Positions 45,407 to 55,138 of a stretch of DNA of 64,000 nt are shown here, piece by piece (position 1 is the stretch's first letter; each line of letters begins with the position of its first letter). The stretch covers positions 62,001 through 126,000 of the forward strand of contig QCEK01000003.1 in NCBI GenBank assembly GCA_003280655.1. Direction: 5' to 3'. This stretch comes from Prochlorococcus sp. AG-355-O17. GTDB taxonomy: Bacteria; Cyanobacteriota; Cyanobacteriia; PCC-6307; Cyanobiaceae. A model generated the notes under the pieces. That model ran no database searches and was not told where the DNA came from. It saw only the letters and a program-made list of their open reading frames with translations. The translations under genes and the position numbers were made by a program.

Positions 45407-47428
45407 ATGCCACAAGCTTCAGAAATTGCCTGGTTAATTCCCGTTTTCCCACTTATTGGAGCAGTGCTTTCTGGCTTAGGACTAATAAGCATTAATAAAA
45501 AAATTAATAATTCAAGAGAAATTGTTTCTGTAGGTCTGATTTCTTTCGTTGGGATTTCTGCTGTAATTAGTTATAAAGCTTTAATTGAACAAGTTAATGG
45601 TTATCAATCAGTAGAAAAATTATTTGTATGGGCCAATGCAGGGGACTTCACAATTCCAATGGGATTTGTCCTTGATCCTTTGGGGAGTGTAATGCTTGCG
45701 TTAGTAACTACAATAACTTTACTGGTAATGATTTACTCTCATGGTTACATGGCGCATGACAAAGGATATGTCAGGTTTTTTACATATTTAGCATTATTTA
45801 GTAGTTCAATGATGGGATTAATAGTTAGTCCGAATTTACTAGAAATTTATGTTTTTTGGGAATTAGTTGGGATGTGTTCTTATTTATTAGTTGGTTTTTG
45901 GTATGACAGGGATGGCGCTGCACACGCTGCACAAAAAGCATTTGTTGTTAATAGAGTAGGAGATTTTGGTTTATTACTAGGAATTCTTGGCTTATTTTGG
46001 GCAACAAATAGTTTTGATTTTAATGAAATAGCTACTGGAATTTCTCAATCAATATCTGACCATTCGATACCCATTTGGGCTGCTTTATTACTTTGTTTTT
46101 TAGTTTTTCTAGGGCCAATGGCTAAATCCGCTCAGTTTCCTCTTCATGTGTGGTTGCCTGATGCCATGGAAGGGCCTACACCAATTTCTGCACTTATCCA
46201 TGCTGCAACAATGGTTGCAGCAGGAATCTTTCTTGTAGCAAGACTTCAACCTTTGTATTCAATATTTCCCTCTATTCAGTTCATTATTGCTTTAGTTGGC
46301 ACCATAACTTGTTTTTTAGGAGCTTCTATAGCTTTGACCCAAATGGATTTAAAAAAAGGTTTAGCATATAGCACAGTTTCTCAGCTTGGGTATATGATGC
46401 TCGCAATGGGTTGTGGAGCACCAGTTGCAGGAATTTTTCATTTGGTAACTCATGCTTGCTTTAAAGCAATGCTATTTTTGGGATCTGGTTCAGTAATACA
46501 TGCCATGGAAGAAGTAGTTGGCCATCAGCCTGTATTAGCTCAAGATATGAGATTGATGGGCGGTTTAAGAAAAAAAATGCCATATACATCAACAACATTT
46601 TTAATAGGTTGTGTAGCAATTAGTGGAATTCCCCCATTGGCAGGTTTTTGGAGTAAAGACGAGATACTCGGAAATGCTTTTATATCATTTCCAGCTTTTT
46701 GGTTCGTAGGACTTCTAACAGCCGGTATGACTGCTTTTTATATGTTTAGGCTTTATTTCTTGACATTTGAAGGAGATTTCAGAGGGGAGAATAAAGAATT
46801 GCAAAAACAGCTTCTAATAGCTTCTAAAACAAACCTAGATGAAGAAAATGAAGAAGAGCATGAAGAACATGGATCTATCCATGAGTCACCCTGGTCAATG
46901 ACATTTCCCTTGGTATTTCTAGCTGTACCGTCTGTAATAATCGGTTTTATGGGACTTCCATGGGATAGCAAAATTGCAAATTTACTAGATCCTGAAGAAG
47001 CAGAGACTGCTGCAAAAGCCTTCGAATTAAAAGAATTTTTGCCTTTAGCACTTGCTTCAGTACTTATTGCATCAGCTGGAATCATTATTGCTTATCAGGC
47101 ATATTTTGTGAAAAAAATTAATTTATCAGTTTTATTTGCCGAAAAGTTTCCTAGCATCAATCGGTTTTTATCCAATAAGTGGTACCTAGATGATATTAAT
47201 GAAAAACTTTTTGTTAAGGGTAGTAGAAAACTTGCCAAAGAAGTTTTAGAGGTTGATTCTAAGGTTGTTGATGGAGTTGTAAATCTTACTGGACTTGTTA
47301 CTTTAGGTAGTGGAGAAGGTTTAAAATATTTTGAGACCGGTAGGGCTCAATTTTATGCGCTTATTGTTTTTGGAGGTGTAATTTTACTAGTTGCTATATT
47401 TGGTTTTCAATCTCCTCAAGTTTCTTAA
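45407..47428 (+). CDS. ndhF: NAD(P)H-quinone oxidoreductase subunit 5
   Basis: 673 residues with about 15-16 membrane helices, of the antiporter-like NuoL/NdhF family. Conserved: YVFWELVGMCSYLLVGFW near residue 148, KSAQFPLHVWLPDAMEGPTPISALIHAATMV near residue 239, and a C-terminal amphipathic region. A Glu/His-rich insert (DEENEEEHEEHGSIHESP, near residue 480) precedes the last helices. It pumps protons in NDH-1. Together with ndhD downstream it resembles the constitutive NDH-1L pair rather than CO2-uptake forms; no cupA-type gene is nearby. Confidence 0.95.
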   Translation: MPQASEIAWLIPVFPLIGAVLSGLGLISINKKINNSREIVSVGLISFVGISAVISYKALIEQVNGYQSVEKLFVWANAGDFTIPMGFVLDPLGSVMLALVTTITLLVMIYSHGYMAHDKGYVRFFTYLALFSSSMMGLIVSPNLLEIYVFWELVGMCSYLLVGFWYDRDGAAHAAQKAFVVNRVGDFGLLLGILGLFWATNSFDFNEIATGISQSISDHSIPIWAALLLCFLVFLGPMAKSAQFPLHVWLPDAMEGPTPISALIHAATMVAAGIFLVARLQPLYSIFPSIQFIIALVGTITCFLGASIALTQMDLKKGLAYSTVSQLGYMMLAMGCGAPVAGIFHLVTHACFKAMLFLGSGSVIHAMEEVVGHQPVLAQDMRLMGGLRKKMPYTSTTFLIGCVAISGIPPLAGFWSKDEILGNAFISFPAFWFVGLLTAGMTAFYMFRLYFLTFEGDFRGENKELQKQLLIASKTNLDEENEEEHEEHGSIHESPWSMTFPLVFLAVPSVIIGFMGLPWDSKIANLLDPEEAETAAKAFELKEFLPLALASVLIASAGIIIAYQAYFVKKINLSVLFAEKFPSINRFLSNKWYLDDINEKLFVKGSRKLAKEVLEVDSKVVDGVVNLTGLVTLGSGEGLKYFETGRAQFYALIVFGGVILLVAIFGFQSPQVS

Positions 47429-47513
47429 TTACAATTGTGTGTCTTCACTGTCCATTGGGGTGAAAAAATACAGAAAATTTCTAGACTTTATTTAAGATAA
47501 ATTTCTTATTAAA

Positions 47514-49154
47514 TTGAGTACTTATTTTTATACACATTTTTCGACACAAATGTTGGGAACTTTGGGAGCTGGATTGTCTAATTTTCCTTGGTTATCTGCT
47601 TCAATTTTATTCCCAATTGGTAGTGCATTTGTGATACCTTTTTTTCCAGATAAAGGGGATGGCAAAGAGGTGAGATGGTTTGCATTGTCTATTGCATTAA
47701 TTACTTTTTTAATAACTGTAGGTTCATATATAAATGGCTTTGATATTAGTAATGAAAATGTTCAACTTAAAGAAAATATTAGTTGGCTCCCTGATTTAGG
47801 TCTTACTTGGTCTGTTGGCGCTGATGGCATGTCTATGCCTTTAATATTATTGACTAGTTTTATAACTGCTTTAGCAGTTCTTGCTGCATGGCCAGTCAAG
47901 TTTAAACCTAAGTTATTTTTCTTTTTGATATTAGTTATGGATGGTGGGCAAATAGCTGTGTTTGCTGTACAAGATATGCTTTTATTCTTTCTAACTTGGG
48001 AACTTGAGTTAATTCCTGTTTATTTATTACTGGCTATATGGGGTGGCAAAAATCGACAATATGCAGCAACAAAATTCATTATTTATACAGCTGGTAGTTC
48101 TATCTTCATTCTTCTGGCAGCGTTAGCAATGGGTTTCTATGGTACTGAAATTCCTAACTTTGAGTTTTCTCACTTGGCAGCTCAAGATTTTAGTCAAAAA
48201 TTCCAAATATTATGTTACGTAGGGCTTTTAATTGCATTTGGCGTGAAGCTACCTATAGTACCTCTTCATACTTGGCTTCCAGATGCTCATGGAGAGGCTA
48301 CAGCTCCTGTTCACATGCTTCTAGCAGGAATTTTATTAAAGATGGGAGGATATGCTCTTTTAAGATTTAACGCACAATTATTACCTGTTGCACATGCTCA
48401 ATTTGCCCCATTACTAATAGTCCTTGGGGTAGTCAATATAATTTATGCTGCATTAACTTCTTTTGCTCAAAGAAATCTTAAAAGAAAAATTGCATACAGT
48501 TCGATAAGTCATATGGGTTTTGTTCTTATTGGTATAGGCAGTTTTAGTAGCCTTGGAACAAGCGGAGCTATGCTGCAAATGGTTAGTCATGGATTAATAG
48601 GTGCAAGTTTATTTTTTCTTGTTGGTGCTACCTATGACAGAACAAAGACTCTTAAACTTGATGAAATGAGTGGTGTAGGACAAAAAATGAGAATTATGTT
48701 TGCCCTATGGACTGCTTGCTCCCTGGCTTCCCTTGCTTTACCTGGTATGAGCGGATTTGTTTCCGAATTGATGGTATTTACAGGATTTGTTACAGATGAA
48801 GTGTATACACTTCCATTTAGGGTAGTTATGGCTTCTTTAGCTGCTATCGGTGTAATTCTGACTCCTATTTATCTACTTTCAATGTTACGAGAAATTTTCT
48901 TTGGTAAAGAAAATCCTAAATTAATCGAAGAACGAAAACTTATAGATGCAGAGCCAAGGGAAGTTTATATTATTGCTTGTTTACTTTTACCGATTATTGG
49001 AATCGGTTTGTACCCAAGATTAGTTACTGAAAGTTACATTGCATCTATCAATAATTTGGTCGATAGAGATTTAACTGCAGTTAAAGGTGCTGTGAAAACA
49101 AATATTTTTTCCGGAACTAAAACAAGTGATATCCTAAAAGCTCCAAGAATATAA
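47514..49154 (+). CDS. ndhD: NAD(P)H-quinone oxidoreductase subunit 4
   Basis: 546 residues, antiporter-like NuoM/NdhD with about 14 helices. Conserved: [23 protein letters not shown] near residue 155 (functional Glu), [38 protein letters not shown] near residue 244, and [15 protein letters not shown] near residue 323. The start is TTG at 47514, the best choice because no upstream ATG gives a family N-terminus; an ATG at 47550 (MLGTLGAG) is an alternative. It follows ndhF by 85 bases. Confidence 0.95.
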   Translation: MSTYFYTHFSTQMLGTLGAGLSNFPWLSASILFPIGSAFVIPFFPDKGDGKEVRWFALSIALITFLITVGSYINGFDISNENVQLKENISWLPDLGLTWSVGADGMSMPLILLTSFITALAVLAAWPVKFKPKLFFFLILVMDGGQIAVFAVQDMLLFFLTWELELIPVYLLLAIWGGKNRQYAATKFIIYTAGSSIFILLAALAMGFYGTEIPNFEFSHLAAQDFSQKFQILCYVGLLIAFGVKLPIVPLHTWLPDAHGEATAPVHMLLAGILLKMGGYALLRFNAQLLPVAHAQFAPLLIVLGVVNIIYAALTSFAQRNLKRKIAYSSISHMGFVLIGIGSFSSLGTSGAMLQMVSHGLIGASLFFLVGATYDRTKTLKLDEMSGVGQKMRIMFALWTACSLASLALPGMSGFVSELMVFTGFVTDEVYTLPFRVVMASLAAIGVILTPIYLLSMLREIFFGKENPKLIEERKLIDAEPREVYIIACLLLPIIGIGLYPRLVTESYIASINNLVDRDLTAVKGAVKTNIFSGTKTSDILKAPRI

Positions 49155-49163
49155 TTTTTTAAA

Positions 49164-49188
49164 TTAATGCAATATTGTTTGGCATTAA
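49164..49188. other. Stem-loop in the ndhD-scpA gap
   Basis: TTAATGC (49164-49170) and GCATTAA (49182-49188) pair as seven bases around an 11-base loop that contains AATATT. It lacks a following T run, so it is not a clear terminator; it could stabilise the ndhD mRNA 3' end. Confidence 0.3.
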
Positions 49189-49277
49189 ATAAATTAAAAG
49201 ATATCTTGTGAGTAGAATTTATATATCTTAAAATAACTTATTTAAATCCTATTGATAGGGAACAATTAGGCCCTAGA

Positions 49278-50099
49278 TTGTTGATTAAGTTTCTTCAAGA
49301 CGCCGCAGGTAAAGGTGAGCTAGATCCATGGGATATTGATGTAATAAGTGTAATTGATAGTTTTTTAGAGCAATACTCACATACTTTTAATCAATCTTCA
49401 AATAGTCAAATCTCATATCATAAGGATTTAGCTGAGACCAGCGAAGCATTTTTTGCAGCTTCCGTACTAGTTAATCTTAAGGCTCAGGTGTTGGAATCTG
49501 ATGTTTTCAAAGAAAATTCTTCCGATTATGAAGATGTATTTGATTTGGATGATCAAGATTGGATTGATAAAGAATTTGATATTCCAAAATATCCTGAAAA
49601 ATATCTAAGGAGAAGGTCAATTGCACAACCAATTCTTAAACGTACAACAACATTGGGAGAACTTGTAAGTCAGTTAGAAGCCATAGCAGAAGTTATAGAA
49701 ACCCAAGATCTTCTTCTCATGAAGAAAAAAAGAAATAAAAAATATTCTGATAAGGCTTTAATTTCTCAAGTAAAGTCATTAGCGCATCGCGAGAAACTTC
49801 CAGAAACAACCAAAGCATTAGGGAAATTTATTGAAGGATGGGAAAAAGCATTGCAGTGGACAGATTTTGAATATTTAGTTAAGAAATGGCAAACAGTAGT
49901 AAAAAATGATTTAGATAAAGATCGTTTAGGAGTTTTTTGGGCTTTGTTATTTTTATCATCTGAAAACAAAATTGAAATTAAACAAATTAATTACTTATAT
50001 GGCCCAATTCAAATTAAAAGAATAATACCTGATGGTGGCTTAGCTCAATTGCCTATAGAAAATCTTGAGATAAGTAATGCTTCTTCCTCGGCTGCATAG
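49278..50099 (+). CDS. scpA: Segregation and condensation protein A
   Basis: 273 residues from TTG 49278. RLLIKFLQDAAGKGELDPWDIDVISVIDSFLEQ is the ScpA N-terminal signature, DLAETSEAFFAASVLVNLKAQVLES follows near residue 50, and the C-terminal winged helix ends VFWALLFLSSENKIEIKQINYLYGPIQIK. ScpA is the kleisin that bridges SMC for chromosome condensation. The family likeness seems to extend upstream of the TTG (DREQLGPR), and an ATT at 49251 could be a rare start. scpB is not nearby. Confidence 0.88.
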   Translation: MLIKFLQDAAGKGELDPWDIDVISVIDSFLEQYSHTFNQSSNSQISYHKDLAETSEAFFAASVLVNLKAQVLESDVFKENSSDYEDVFDLDDQDWIDKEFDIPKYPEKYLRRRSIAQPILKRTTTLGELVSQLEAIAEVIETQDLLLMKKKRNKKYSDKALISQVKSLAHREKLPETTKALGKFIEGWEKALQWTDFEYLVKKWQTVVKNDLDKDRLGVFWALLFLSSENKIEIKQINYLYGPIQIKRIIPDGGLAQLPIENLEISNASSSAA

Positions 50100-50118
50100 A
50101 AGCTTCATAGTAATAACG

Positions 50119-50124
50119 TATAAT
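50119..50124 (+). promoter_or_regulatory. -10 box upstream of the nucleotidyltransferase gene
   Basis: A perfect TATAAT 22 bases upstream of ATG 50146, shortly after the scpA stop. It predicts a short leader of about 15 bases. No matching -35 is seen. Confidence 0.4.
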
Positions 50125-50145
50125 TTTAAAAATGGTTTTGAATTC

Positions 50146-51324
50146 ATGAAGGCAATGATACTCGCGGCAGGGAAAGGCACACGTGTTCAACCTATTACAC
50201 ATGTTATTCCAAAACCGATGATTCCGATTTTGCAAAAACCTGTTATGGAGTTTCTATTGGAGCTTTTAAGAGAACATAATTTTAAGGAAATAATGGTAAA
50301 TGTTTCTCATCTAGCCGAGGAAATTGAAAATTATTTTAGGGATGGACAAAGATTTGGAGTAGAAATTGCTTATAGTTTTGAGGGGAGAATTGAAGATGGA
50401 GAATTAATAGGTGATGCTTTAGGATCCGCAGGAGGATTAAAAAAAATTCAGGATTTTCAAAATTTCTTTGATGAAACTTTTGTTGTTTTATGTGGTGATG
50501 CTTTAGTTGATTTAGATTTAACTCAAGCTGTTAAAAAACATAAGCAGAAAGGAGCTATTGCGAGCTTAATAACAAAGAAGGTAACTAAGGATCAAGTCTC
50601 AAGTTACGGTGTCGTAGTTTCTGATGAAAATGGTCGAATAAAGGCTTTTCAGGAAAAACCAAAAGTTGATCAAGCTTTAAGTGACTCAATAAATACAGGA
50701 ATTTATCTTTTCGAACCCGAAATTTTTAATTACATACCTTCAGCAGAGAAATTTGATATTGGAGCTGATCTTTTTCCTAAACTTGTTGAAATGGACTTAC
50801 CATTTTTTGCATTACCAATGGATTTTGAATGGGTAGATATTGGAAAAGTTCCTGATTATTGGAGTGCTATTAGAAATGTATTGCAAGGTAAGGTAAGACA
50901 AGTGCAAATACCAGGTAAGGAAATAAAACCAGGAGTTTTTACTGGTTTGAATGTAGCGGCTAACTGGGAAAAGGTTAATATTACCGGGCCGGTTTATATA
51001 GGAGGCATGACTAGGATCGAGGATGGAGCAACTATTATTGGCCCTTCCATGATTGGCCCAAGTTGTTGCATTTGTGAGGGCGCAACTATAGATAACTCAA
51101 TTATTTTTGATTATTCTAAAATTGGTAAAGGTGTAAGACTTATGGATAAGTTAGTGTTTGGTAAATATTGTGTTGGGAAAAATGGAGATCACTTTGATTT
51201 GCAAGATGCATCTTTAGATTGGTTAATAGCAGATTCAAGAAGATCTGACTTAACTGAGCCTTCTCCTCAGCAGAAAGCTATGGCAGAATTATTAGGTACT
51301 GATTTGATTAATATTCCAGACTAA
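50146..51324 (+). CDS. Sugar-1-phosphate nucleotidyltransferase (probably mannose-1-phosphate guanylyltransferase)
   Basis: About 392 residues. MILAAGKGTRVQPITHVIPKPMIPI is the nucleotide-binding start, VLCGDALVDLDL near residue 113 carries the metal Asp, and a C-terminal hexapeptide-repeat part (VYIGGMTRIEDGATIIGPSMIGPSCCICEGATI) forms a left-handed beta-helix. The family makes NDP-sugars for polysaccharide or LPS. GDP-mannose is the usual call, but glucose-1-phosphate adenylyl/uridylyl activity is not excluded. The ATG at 50146 is preferred over an in-frame ATG at 50077, which lies inside scpA. Confidence 0.87.
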   Translation: MKAMILAAGKGTRVQPITHVIPKPMIPILQKPVMEFLLELLREHNFKEIMVNVSHLAEEIENYFRDGQRFGVEIAYSFEGRIEDGELIGDALGSAGGLKKIQDFQNFFDETFVVLCGDALVDLDLTQAVKKHKQKGAIASLITKKVTKDQVSSYGVVVSDENGRIKAFQEKPKVDQALSDSINTGIYLFEPEIFNYIPSAEKFDIGADLFPKLVEMDLPFFALPMDFEWVDIGKVPDYWSAIRNVLQGKVRQVQIPGKEIKPGVFTGLNVAANWEKVNITGPVYIGGMTRIEDGATIIGPSMIGPSCCICEGATIDNSIIFDYSKIGKGVRLMDKLVFGKYCVGKNGDHFDLQDASLDWLIADSRRSDLTEPSPQQKAMAELLGTDLINIPD

Positions 51325-52198
51325 GATTAGCTTTTTCAATAATTTCAGGAATTAAATGCTCTGTTTTTACGGCCATTAAATGAACACCATTTGCGATGTT
51401 AATAAAATCATGAGCTTGTTCAGCTGCAATTTTAATACCCTCTTGTAATGGGTCTTTAGCATCTTTAAGACGATTTAAGATTGTTTCAGGAATGTTTGCG
51501 CCTGGAACGTATTTATTTATAAAAAGAGCGTTTTTGTAAGACTTTAATAGGAATACACCTGCAATCACAGGAATTTCAAGAGGCTTGCTGATTTTTTCAC
51601 AAAACTCTATCAAATTTTCTTTTTCCATAACCATTTGAGTTTGTATAAATCCAGCTCCAGCCTCTTTTTTCTTTCTCATTCTATTTTCTAGACTTCTTTT
51701 ATTTCTACAATTTGGATCAGCTGCAGCACCTGCAAAAATCAATGTTTTTTTATCGGAAAGTTCTCCTAGAGTAGGATCAATTCCTTTATTGAAAGCCTGA
51801 ATTTGTTGAAGCAATCTTACTGACTCAAACTCATGTACGGCCTTGGCATCTTGTTGATCCCCAGCTTTTACTGAATCACCGGTAATGCATAAGATGTTTC
51901 TGATTCCTAAAGCATTTGCTCCCAGAATGTCTGATTGTAAAGCAATTTTATTACGATCTCTGCAAGAAATTTGCATTACTGGTTCTATCCCATTTTCCAG
52001 TAATAGTTTGGACATTGCCAAGCTGCACATTCTCATTACAGCTCTGCTTCCATCGGTAATGTTAACAGCATGTACCTTATCTTTCAAAAGTTGTGCTATC
52101 TTAAGAGATCTTATGGGGCTTCCACCTCTTGGCGGCATTAACTCTGCCGTTATTACCTTAGATCTTTTTTCTAAAGTCTGCTGAAGTTTCGATTTCAA
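51308..52198 (-). CDS. metF: 5,10-methylenetetrahydrofolate reductase
   Basis: 296 residues with a MetF TIM-barrel pattern: ITAELMPPRGGSP near residue 15 (catalytic Glu), VNITDGSRAVMRM near residue 45, IRNILCITGDSVKAGDQQDA near residue 98, and AGAGFIQTQMVM near residue 181. It reduces methylene-THF to methyl-THF for methionine synthesis. It is convergent with the nucleotidyltransferase gene, overlapping by 17 bases, and divergent from the PedR-like gene. Confidence 0.93.
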   Translation of the reverse strand: MKSKLQQTLEKRSKVITAELMPPRGGSPIRSLKIAQLLKDKVHAVNITDGSRAVMRMCSLAMSKLLLENGIEPVMQISCRDRNKIALQSDILGANALGIRNILCITGDSVKAGDQQDAKAVHEFESVRLLQQIQAFNKGIDPTLGELSDKKTLIFAGAAADPNCRNKRSLENRMRKKKEAGAGFIQTQMVMEKENLIEFCEKISKPLEIPVIAGVFLLKSYKNALFINKYVPGANIPETILNRLKDAKDPLQEGIKIAAEQAHDFINIANGVHLMAVKTEHLIPEIIEKANLSLEY

Positions 52199-52275
52199 TT
52201 GCTTTTGTTTCCTAGTTGGTTAACAAGTGTACTGAGATTGCTAAACTTAATAAATATAAAAAAGGAACTGTTTAA

Positions 52276-52554
52276 ATGCAAATGGTTGAAGAAGAAGTAA
52301 ACAACATTGATATGATGGGTCTCTCAGCAAGAGAGATGGAAATCATTGATCTTGTCGCTGATGGACTCACAAATCAAGAAATTGCGGTAAAACTAACTAT
52401 TAGTAAAAGAACTGTTGATAATCATGTAAGTAATATGTTTACAAAAACTGGTTCTAAAAATAGAGTAGCACTTTTAAATTGGGCAATGGACAACGGAAAG
52501 ATTTGTAGAGATGGTTTTAACTGTTGTTCACTCCCAGACTCTGATCAAGATTAG
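52276..52554 (+). CDS. Small LuxR-type regulator, PedR-like
   Basis: 92 residues. The whole protein is a LuxR helix-turn-helix (GLSAREMEIIDLVADGLTNQEIAVKLTISKRTVDNHVSNMF, about 15-55), with no receiver domain. It ends in a Cys-rich tail with C77, C83 and C84. This resembles cyanobacterial PedR, a redox regulator controlled by thioredoxin through a C-terminal cysteine. An AAGGA ribosome-binding site lies 10 bases upstream of the ATG. The 3' end overlaps the convergent small gene by 38 bases. PedR identity is inference from length, domain and cysteines. Confidence 0.82.
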   Translation: MQMVEEEVNNIDMMGLSAREMEIIDLVADGLTNQEIAVKLTISKRTVDNHVSNMFTKTGSKNRVALLNWAMDNGKICRDGFNCCSLPDSDQD

Positions 52555-52705
52555 TATCACCCTTTACTTTATTTGTATCACGAGCCAAATCCATTAAACA
52601 ATAATTTGTGGAGCCTAATTCGAAAAGTTCCGCATATGCAATACATGCATCTTTGTCTGAATCAACAAATCTCAATATTCCTTCTTTGTCATAAAGACCA
52701 TACAT
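52517..52705 (-). CDS. Small conserved hypothetical protein
   Basis: 62 residues: MYGLYDKEGILRFVDSDKDACIAYAELFELGS and a longer polar tail. It resembles a small cyanobacterial family of 50-65 residues without known function. No membrane segment or signal. Its last 38 bases overlap the 3' end of the PedR-like gene. The overlapping tail may not be needed for the fold, since the N-terminal 40 residues look most conserved. Confidence 0.65.
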   Translation of the reverse strand: MYGLYDKEGILRFVDSDKDACIAYAELFELGSTNYCLMDLARDTNKVKGDTNLDQSLGVNNS

Positions 52706-52768
52706 TTGAAGAAAAAAGTTATTTTGTTTAAATATAAAGGAAATATAAAGGATGATTGGTTCTTTTGA

Positions 52769-53266
52769 CTAGTTACTTTCGAAAGTTGTCAAATAGGCTT
52801 CATCCCATTCTGAAAAAGGATTATTAGTGAGACTGAAGTTGGAGTAATGGGTCAGCCCAGTAATTTCTTTTGAAATGAAAGATGGAAGAAGTAAATATTC
52901 ATCTTCATTTGAAAGTTCAATTTCTGCAATTTCAAGTGGATAATTATTGTCTTTAAAGCAATCTATGATCCAAGATTTTTTTTCAACTTCTAAAAAGAAT
53001 CTTTCTTTTTTAATTGTACTTGAAAGATTTGACATTATAGTTTCAGCATCGCTTCGTGGAATGGAGTATTCAAATTCAAAGTTGGTAAAGCCTTTGATAT
53101 GTTTTTTGAGTGTAATTTTAGAGTGTTTGCCTGTACATCTTATCCTTGTGATCCAACCATCTAAACTTTTGCTTAAATATCCTTGTTCAATATAAATTTT
53201 TTTAGTTATGAATTCTTTCCAATTATCATTTTTTATAAGAAATCTTCTTTCTATTTCAAAGGCCAT
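52769..53266 (-). CDS. CYTH-domain protein
   Basis: 165 residues. The CYTH signature EIERRFLIKN at residues 3-12 is the ExExK-type motif (second half Arg), followed by IRCTGKHSKITLKKHIKG and FFLEVEKKSWIIDCF. CYTH enzymes hydrolyse or cyclise triphosphates, such as inorganic tripolyphosphate or ATP; no product can be predicted here. It lies immediately downstream of nadK with no gap, in a unit with the ndhE-G-I-A genes upstream. Confidence 0.88.
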   Translation of the reverse strand: MAFEIERRFLIKNDNWKEFITKKIYIEQGYLSKSLDGWITRIRCTGKHSKITLKKHIKGFTNFEFEYSIPRSDAETIMSNLSSTIKKERFFLEVEKKSWIIDCFKDNNYPLEIAEIELSNEDEYLLLPSFISKEITGLTHYSNFSLTNNPFSEWDEAYLTTFESN

Positions 53267-54178
53267 TTAATTTTTTGGATTTTTTTGAGATAAATCACCT
53301 TTCCAATCCAGTTTTTTTATTAGGGTATTGTAATAGTTAGTGCTTTTTTTAAACTTTATTATCTTGCAGGGTGATTGCCCTTTTTTGATCTCACAATAAT
53401 AATTTTCCTTAATAGTCATACATTTTGAACCATCTCTCCATAATTTAATTTCTCCTTTACTTTTTTTTACAGGTTTAATAATTACTTTACTTGTATTAGG
53501 TATAACTATTGGTCTACTAGCCAAACTCATTGGGCATATAGGGTTTATTATCATTGCACCAATACTAGGATGCACTATTGGGCCTCCTGCAGCCATTGAG
53601 TAAGCTGTGGAACCAGTAGAGGTAGATATGATTAATCCATCGCCTTTATATTCATTCACCTTTTCGTTATCTATTTCAATTTGTATTTGGTTCGTAGGAG
53701 AAATGTCTTCTTCAACAGATTTAAAATAAAAATCATTTAAAGCGTCGTAGCTTTTTATAATCTTTCTCTCATAACTTGTTCCGTTCATACAAACATTACA
53801 AGTTAATCTATTACGAAGGTCAATTGTATATTCTTCGTTTTCAAGAATCTCGATAAAAGATTTGTCGAACAAAAAATCTTTTTCTTGAGTAAGGAATCCC
53901 AGATTACCCCCAATATTAATGCTCAACAAAGGAATATCATAATCAGCTAAAGCATTTGCACATTTTAGGAAGGTTCCGTCCCCACCAAGAACTATGCCAA
54001 TATTAGGTTGTAATTCTGGATTACAAAATTGGTTTTCAATTTCATCTTTATGAAAATCACTTTCAATTATTTTTGATTTAATATTTTTAGCTATTAGGAC
54101 TTTTTCACAGAACTTAGAAGCCTCTTCAGCTATAGAACTATCTGAACGATATATTATGAGCACTAATGAAAGTTTCAT
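53267..54178 (-). CDS. nadK: NAD kinase
   Basis: 303 residues. The NAD kinase signature [14 protein letters not shown] is near residue 64, [10 protein letters not shown] near residue 88, and [19 protein letters not shown] near residue 185. It phosphorylates NAD to NADP, needed by photosynthetic electron flow. nadB, an earlier NAD-synthesis gene, is at 5.3 kb. It is the fifth gene of the minus-strand run ndhA-I-G-E-nadK-CYTH. Confidence 0.94.
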   Translation of the reverse strand: MKLSLVLIIYRSDSSIAEEASKFCEKVLIAKNIKSKIIESDFHKDEIENQFCNPELQPNIGIVLGGDGTFLKCANALADYDIPLLSINIGGNLGFLTQEKDFLFDKSFIEILENEEYTIDLRNRLTCNVCMNGTSYERKIIKSYDALNDFYFKSVEEDISPTNQIQIEIDNEKVNEYKGDGLIISTSTGSTAYSMAAGGPIVHPSIGAMIINPICPMSLASRPIVIPNTSKVIIKPVKKSKGEIKLWRDGSKCMTIKENYYCEIKKGQSPCKIIKFKKSTNYYNTLIKKLDWKGDLSQKNPKN

Positions 54179-54187
54179 TTAATGCTT

Positions 54188-54508
54188 TTACCATTTTAAT
54201 AAATTAAAGTTTTCCATATCTACAGTCACTCTATTCCTGTAAAGAGATAAAAGTATAGCTAATCCAACGGCTGCTTCTGCGGCAGCAACAGTAATCACAA
54301 AAATGGCAAAAACTTGTCCTTGAATTAAATTATTATCAATATAGGAAGAAAATGCCATCAAGTTTATATTTACAGCATTGAGCATTAATTCAATGCTCAT
54401 AAGGACTCTGACTGCATTTCTGCTATTTAATAATCCCCAAATGCCAATGCAAAATAGAACTGAAGATACTATCAAAAAAGCTTGAAGAGGAATTGATTCT
54501 AAATTCAT
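54188..54508 (-). CDS. ndhE: NAD(P)H-quinone oxidoreductase subunit 4L
   Basis: 106 residues with three helices of NuoK/NdhE type: [43 protein letters not shown] (with the conserved membrane Glu), and [26 protein letters not shown] (second Glu). It forms part of the proton path of NDH-1. It follows ndhG by 18 bases and precedes nadK by nine. Confidence 0.96.
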   Translation of the reverse strand: MNLESIPLQAFLIVSSVLFCIGIWGLLNSRNAVRVLMSIELMLNAVNINLMAFSSYIDNNLIQGQVFAIFVITVAAAEAAVGLAILLSLYRNRVTVDMENFNLLKW

Positions 54509-54526
54509 AATAAGAAAGTCGAAAGT

Positions 54527-55126
54527 TTAATTTTTATTTGTAAGTAATGGTTCTGATGATTTTTCAATTAACTCTTGATCAACAGGTAGTCCTGTCGAAA
54601 TATCTTTGCTCATTACATCTCTTCTAGCTAAAACAATAGCGCCAATCATTGCCATTAAAAGTAAAACTGAAGCTACTTCAAATGGAAGTAAATAATCACT
54701 AAATAGATGTTCACCAATCCTAATAGTTGATTCTTCTCCAATAGAAGTTTGAGGACTTGAGAGGCTCCACACATTGGTCAAGTCAACTCTTATTAAGAGA
54801 CTTAGTAAGGTTAAACATATCGATGTTGATATAATTCTTCTTGATTTAATGTCATTGATAGGCTTTAAATCTTCTTTTTTATTGACAAGCATAATAGCAA
54901 AAATTATTAATACATTTACTGCGCCCACATAAACTAAAACTTGTGCTGCAGCAACAAAACTTGCATTTAAAAGAAGATATAATCCTGCTACACTCATGAA
55001 AACTCCTCCAAGGAGAAAAGCTGAATAAACAATACTTTCGAGCAATACAACACCAAGGGCTCCAGTAATCACAACTAAAGATAGAACTGTAAAACAAATA
55101 AATTGCGTTGTTATTGCGATGGACAT
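54527..55126 (-). CDS. ndhG: NAD(P)H-quinone oxidoreductase subunit 6
   Basis: 199 residues, five helices of the NuoJ/NdhG family: FICFTVLSLVVITGALGVVLLESIVYSAFLLGGVFMSVAGLYLLL at the N-terminus and PFEVASVLLLMAMIGAIVLARR at the C-terminus, with ASFVAAAQVLVYVGAVNVLIIFAIM between (characteristic GAVNVLIIFA). It starts 12 bases after ndhI in the ndhA-I-G-E order found in chloroplast genomes as well. Confidence 0.96.
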   Translation of the reverse strand: MSIAITTQFICFTVLSLVVITGALGVVLLESIVYSAFLLGGVFMSVAGLYLLLNASFVAAAQVLVYVGAVNVLIIFAIMLVNKKEDLKPINDIKSRRIISTSICLTLLSLLIRVDLTNVWSLSSPQTSIGEESTIRIGEHLFSDYLLPFEVASVLLLMAMIGAIVLARRDVMSKDISTGLPVDQELIEKSSEPLLTNKN

Positions 55127-55138
55127 AAATTAAGGGGA

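Noticed and set aside
46753..47085. 110-codon minus-strand frame inside ndhF
   Set aside because: Antisense to a coding region with clear NdhF motifs; Ser-rich stretch is the reverse of the Glu-rich insert.
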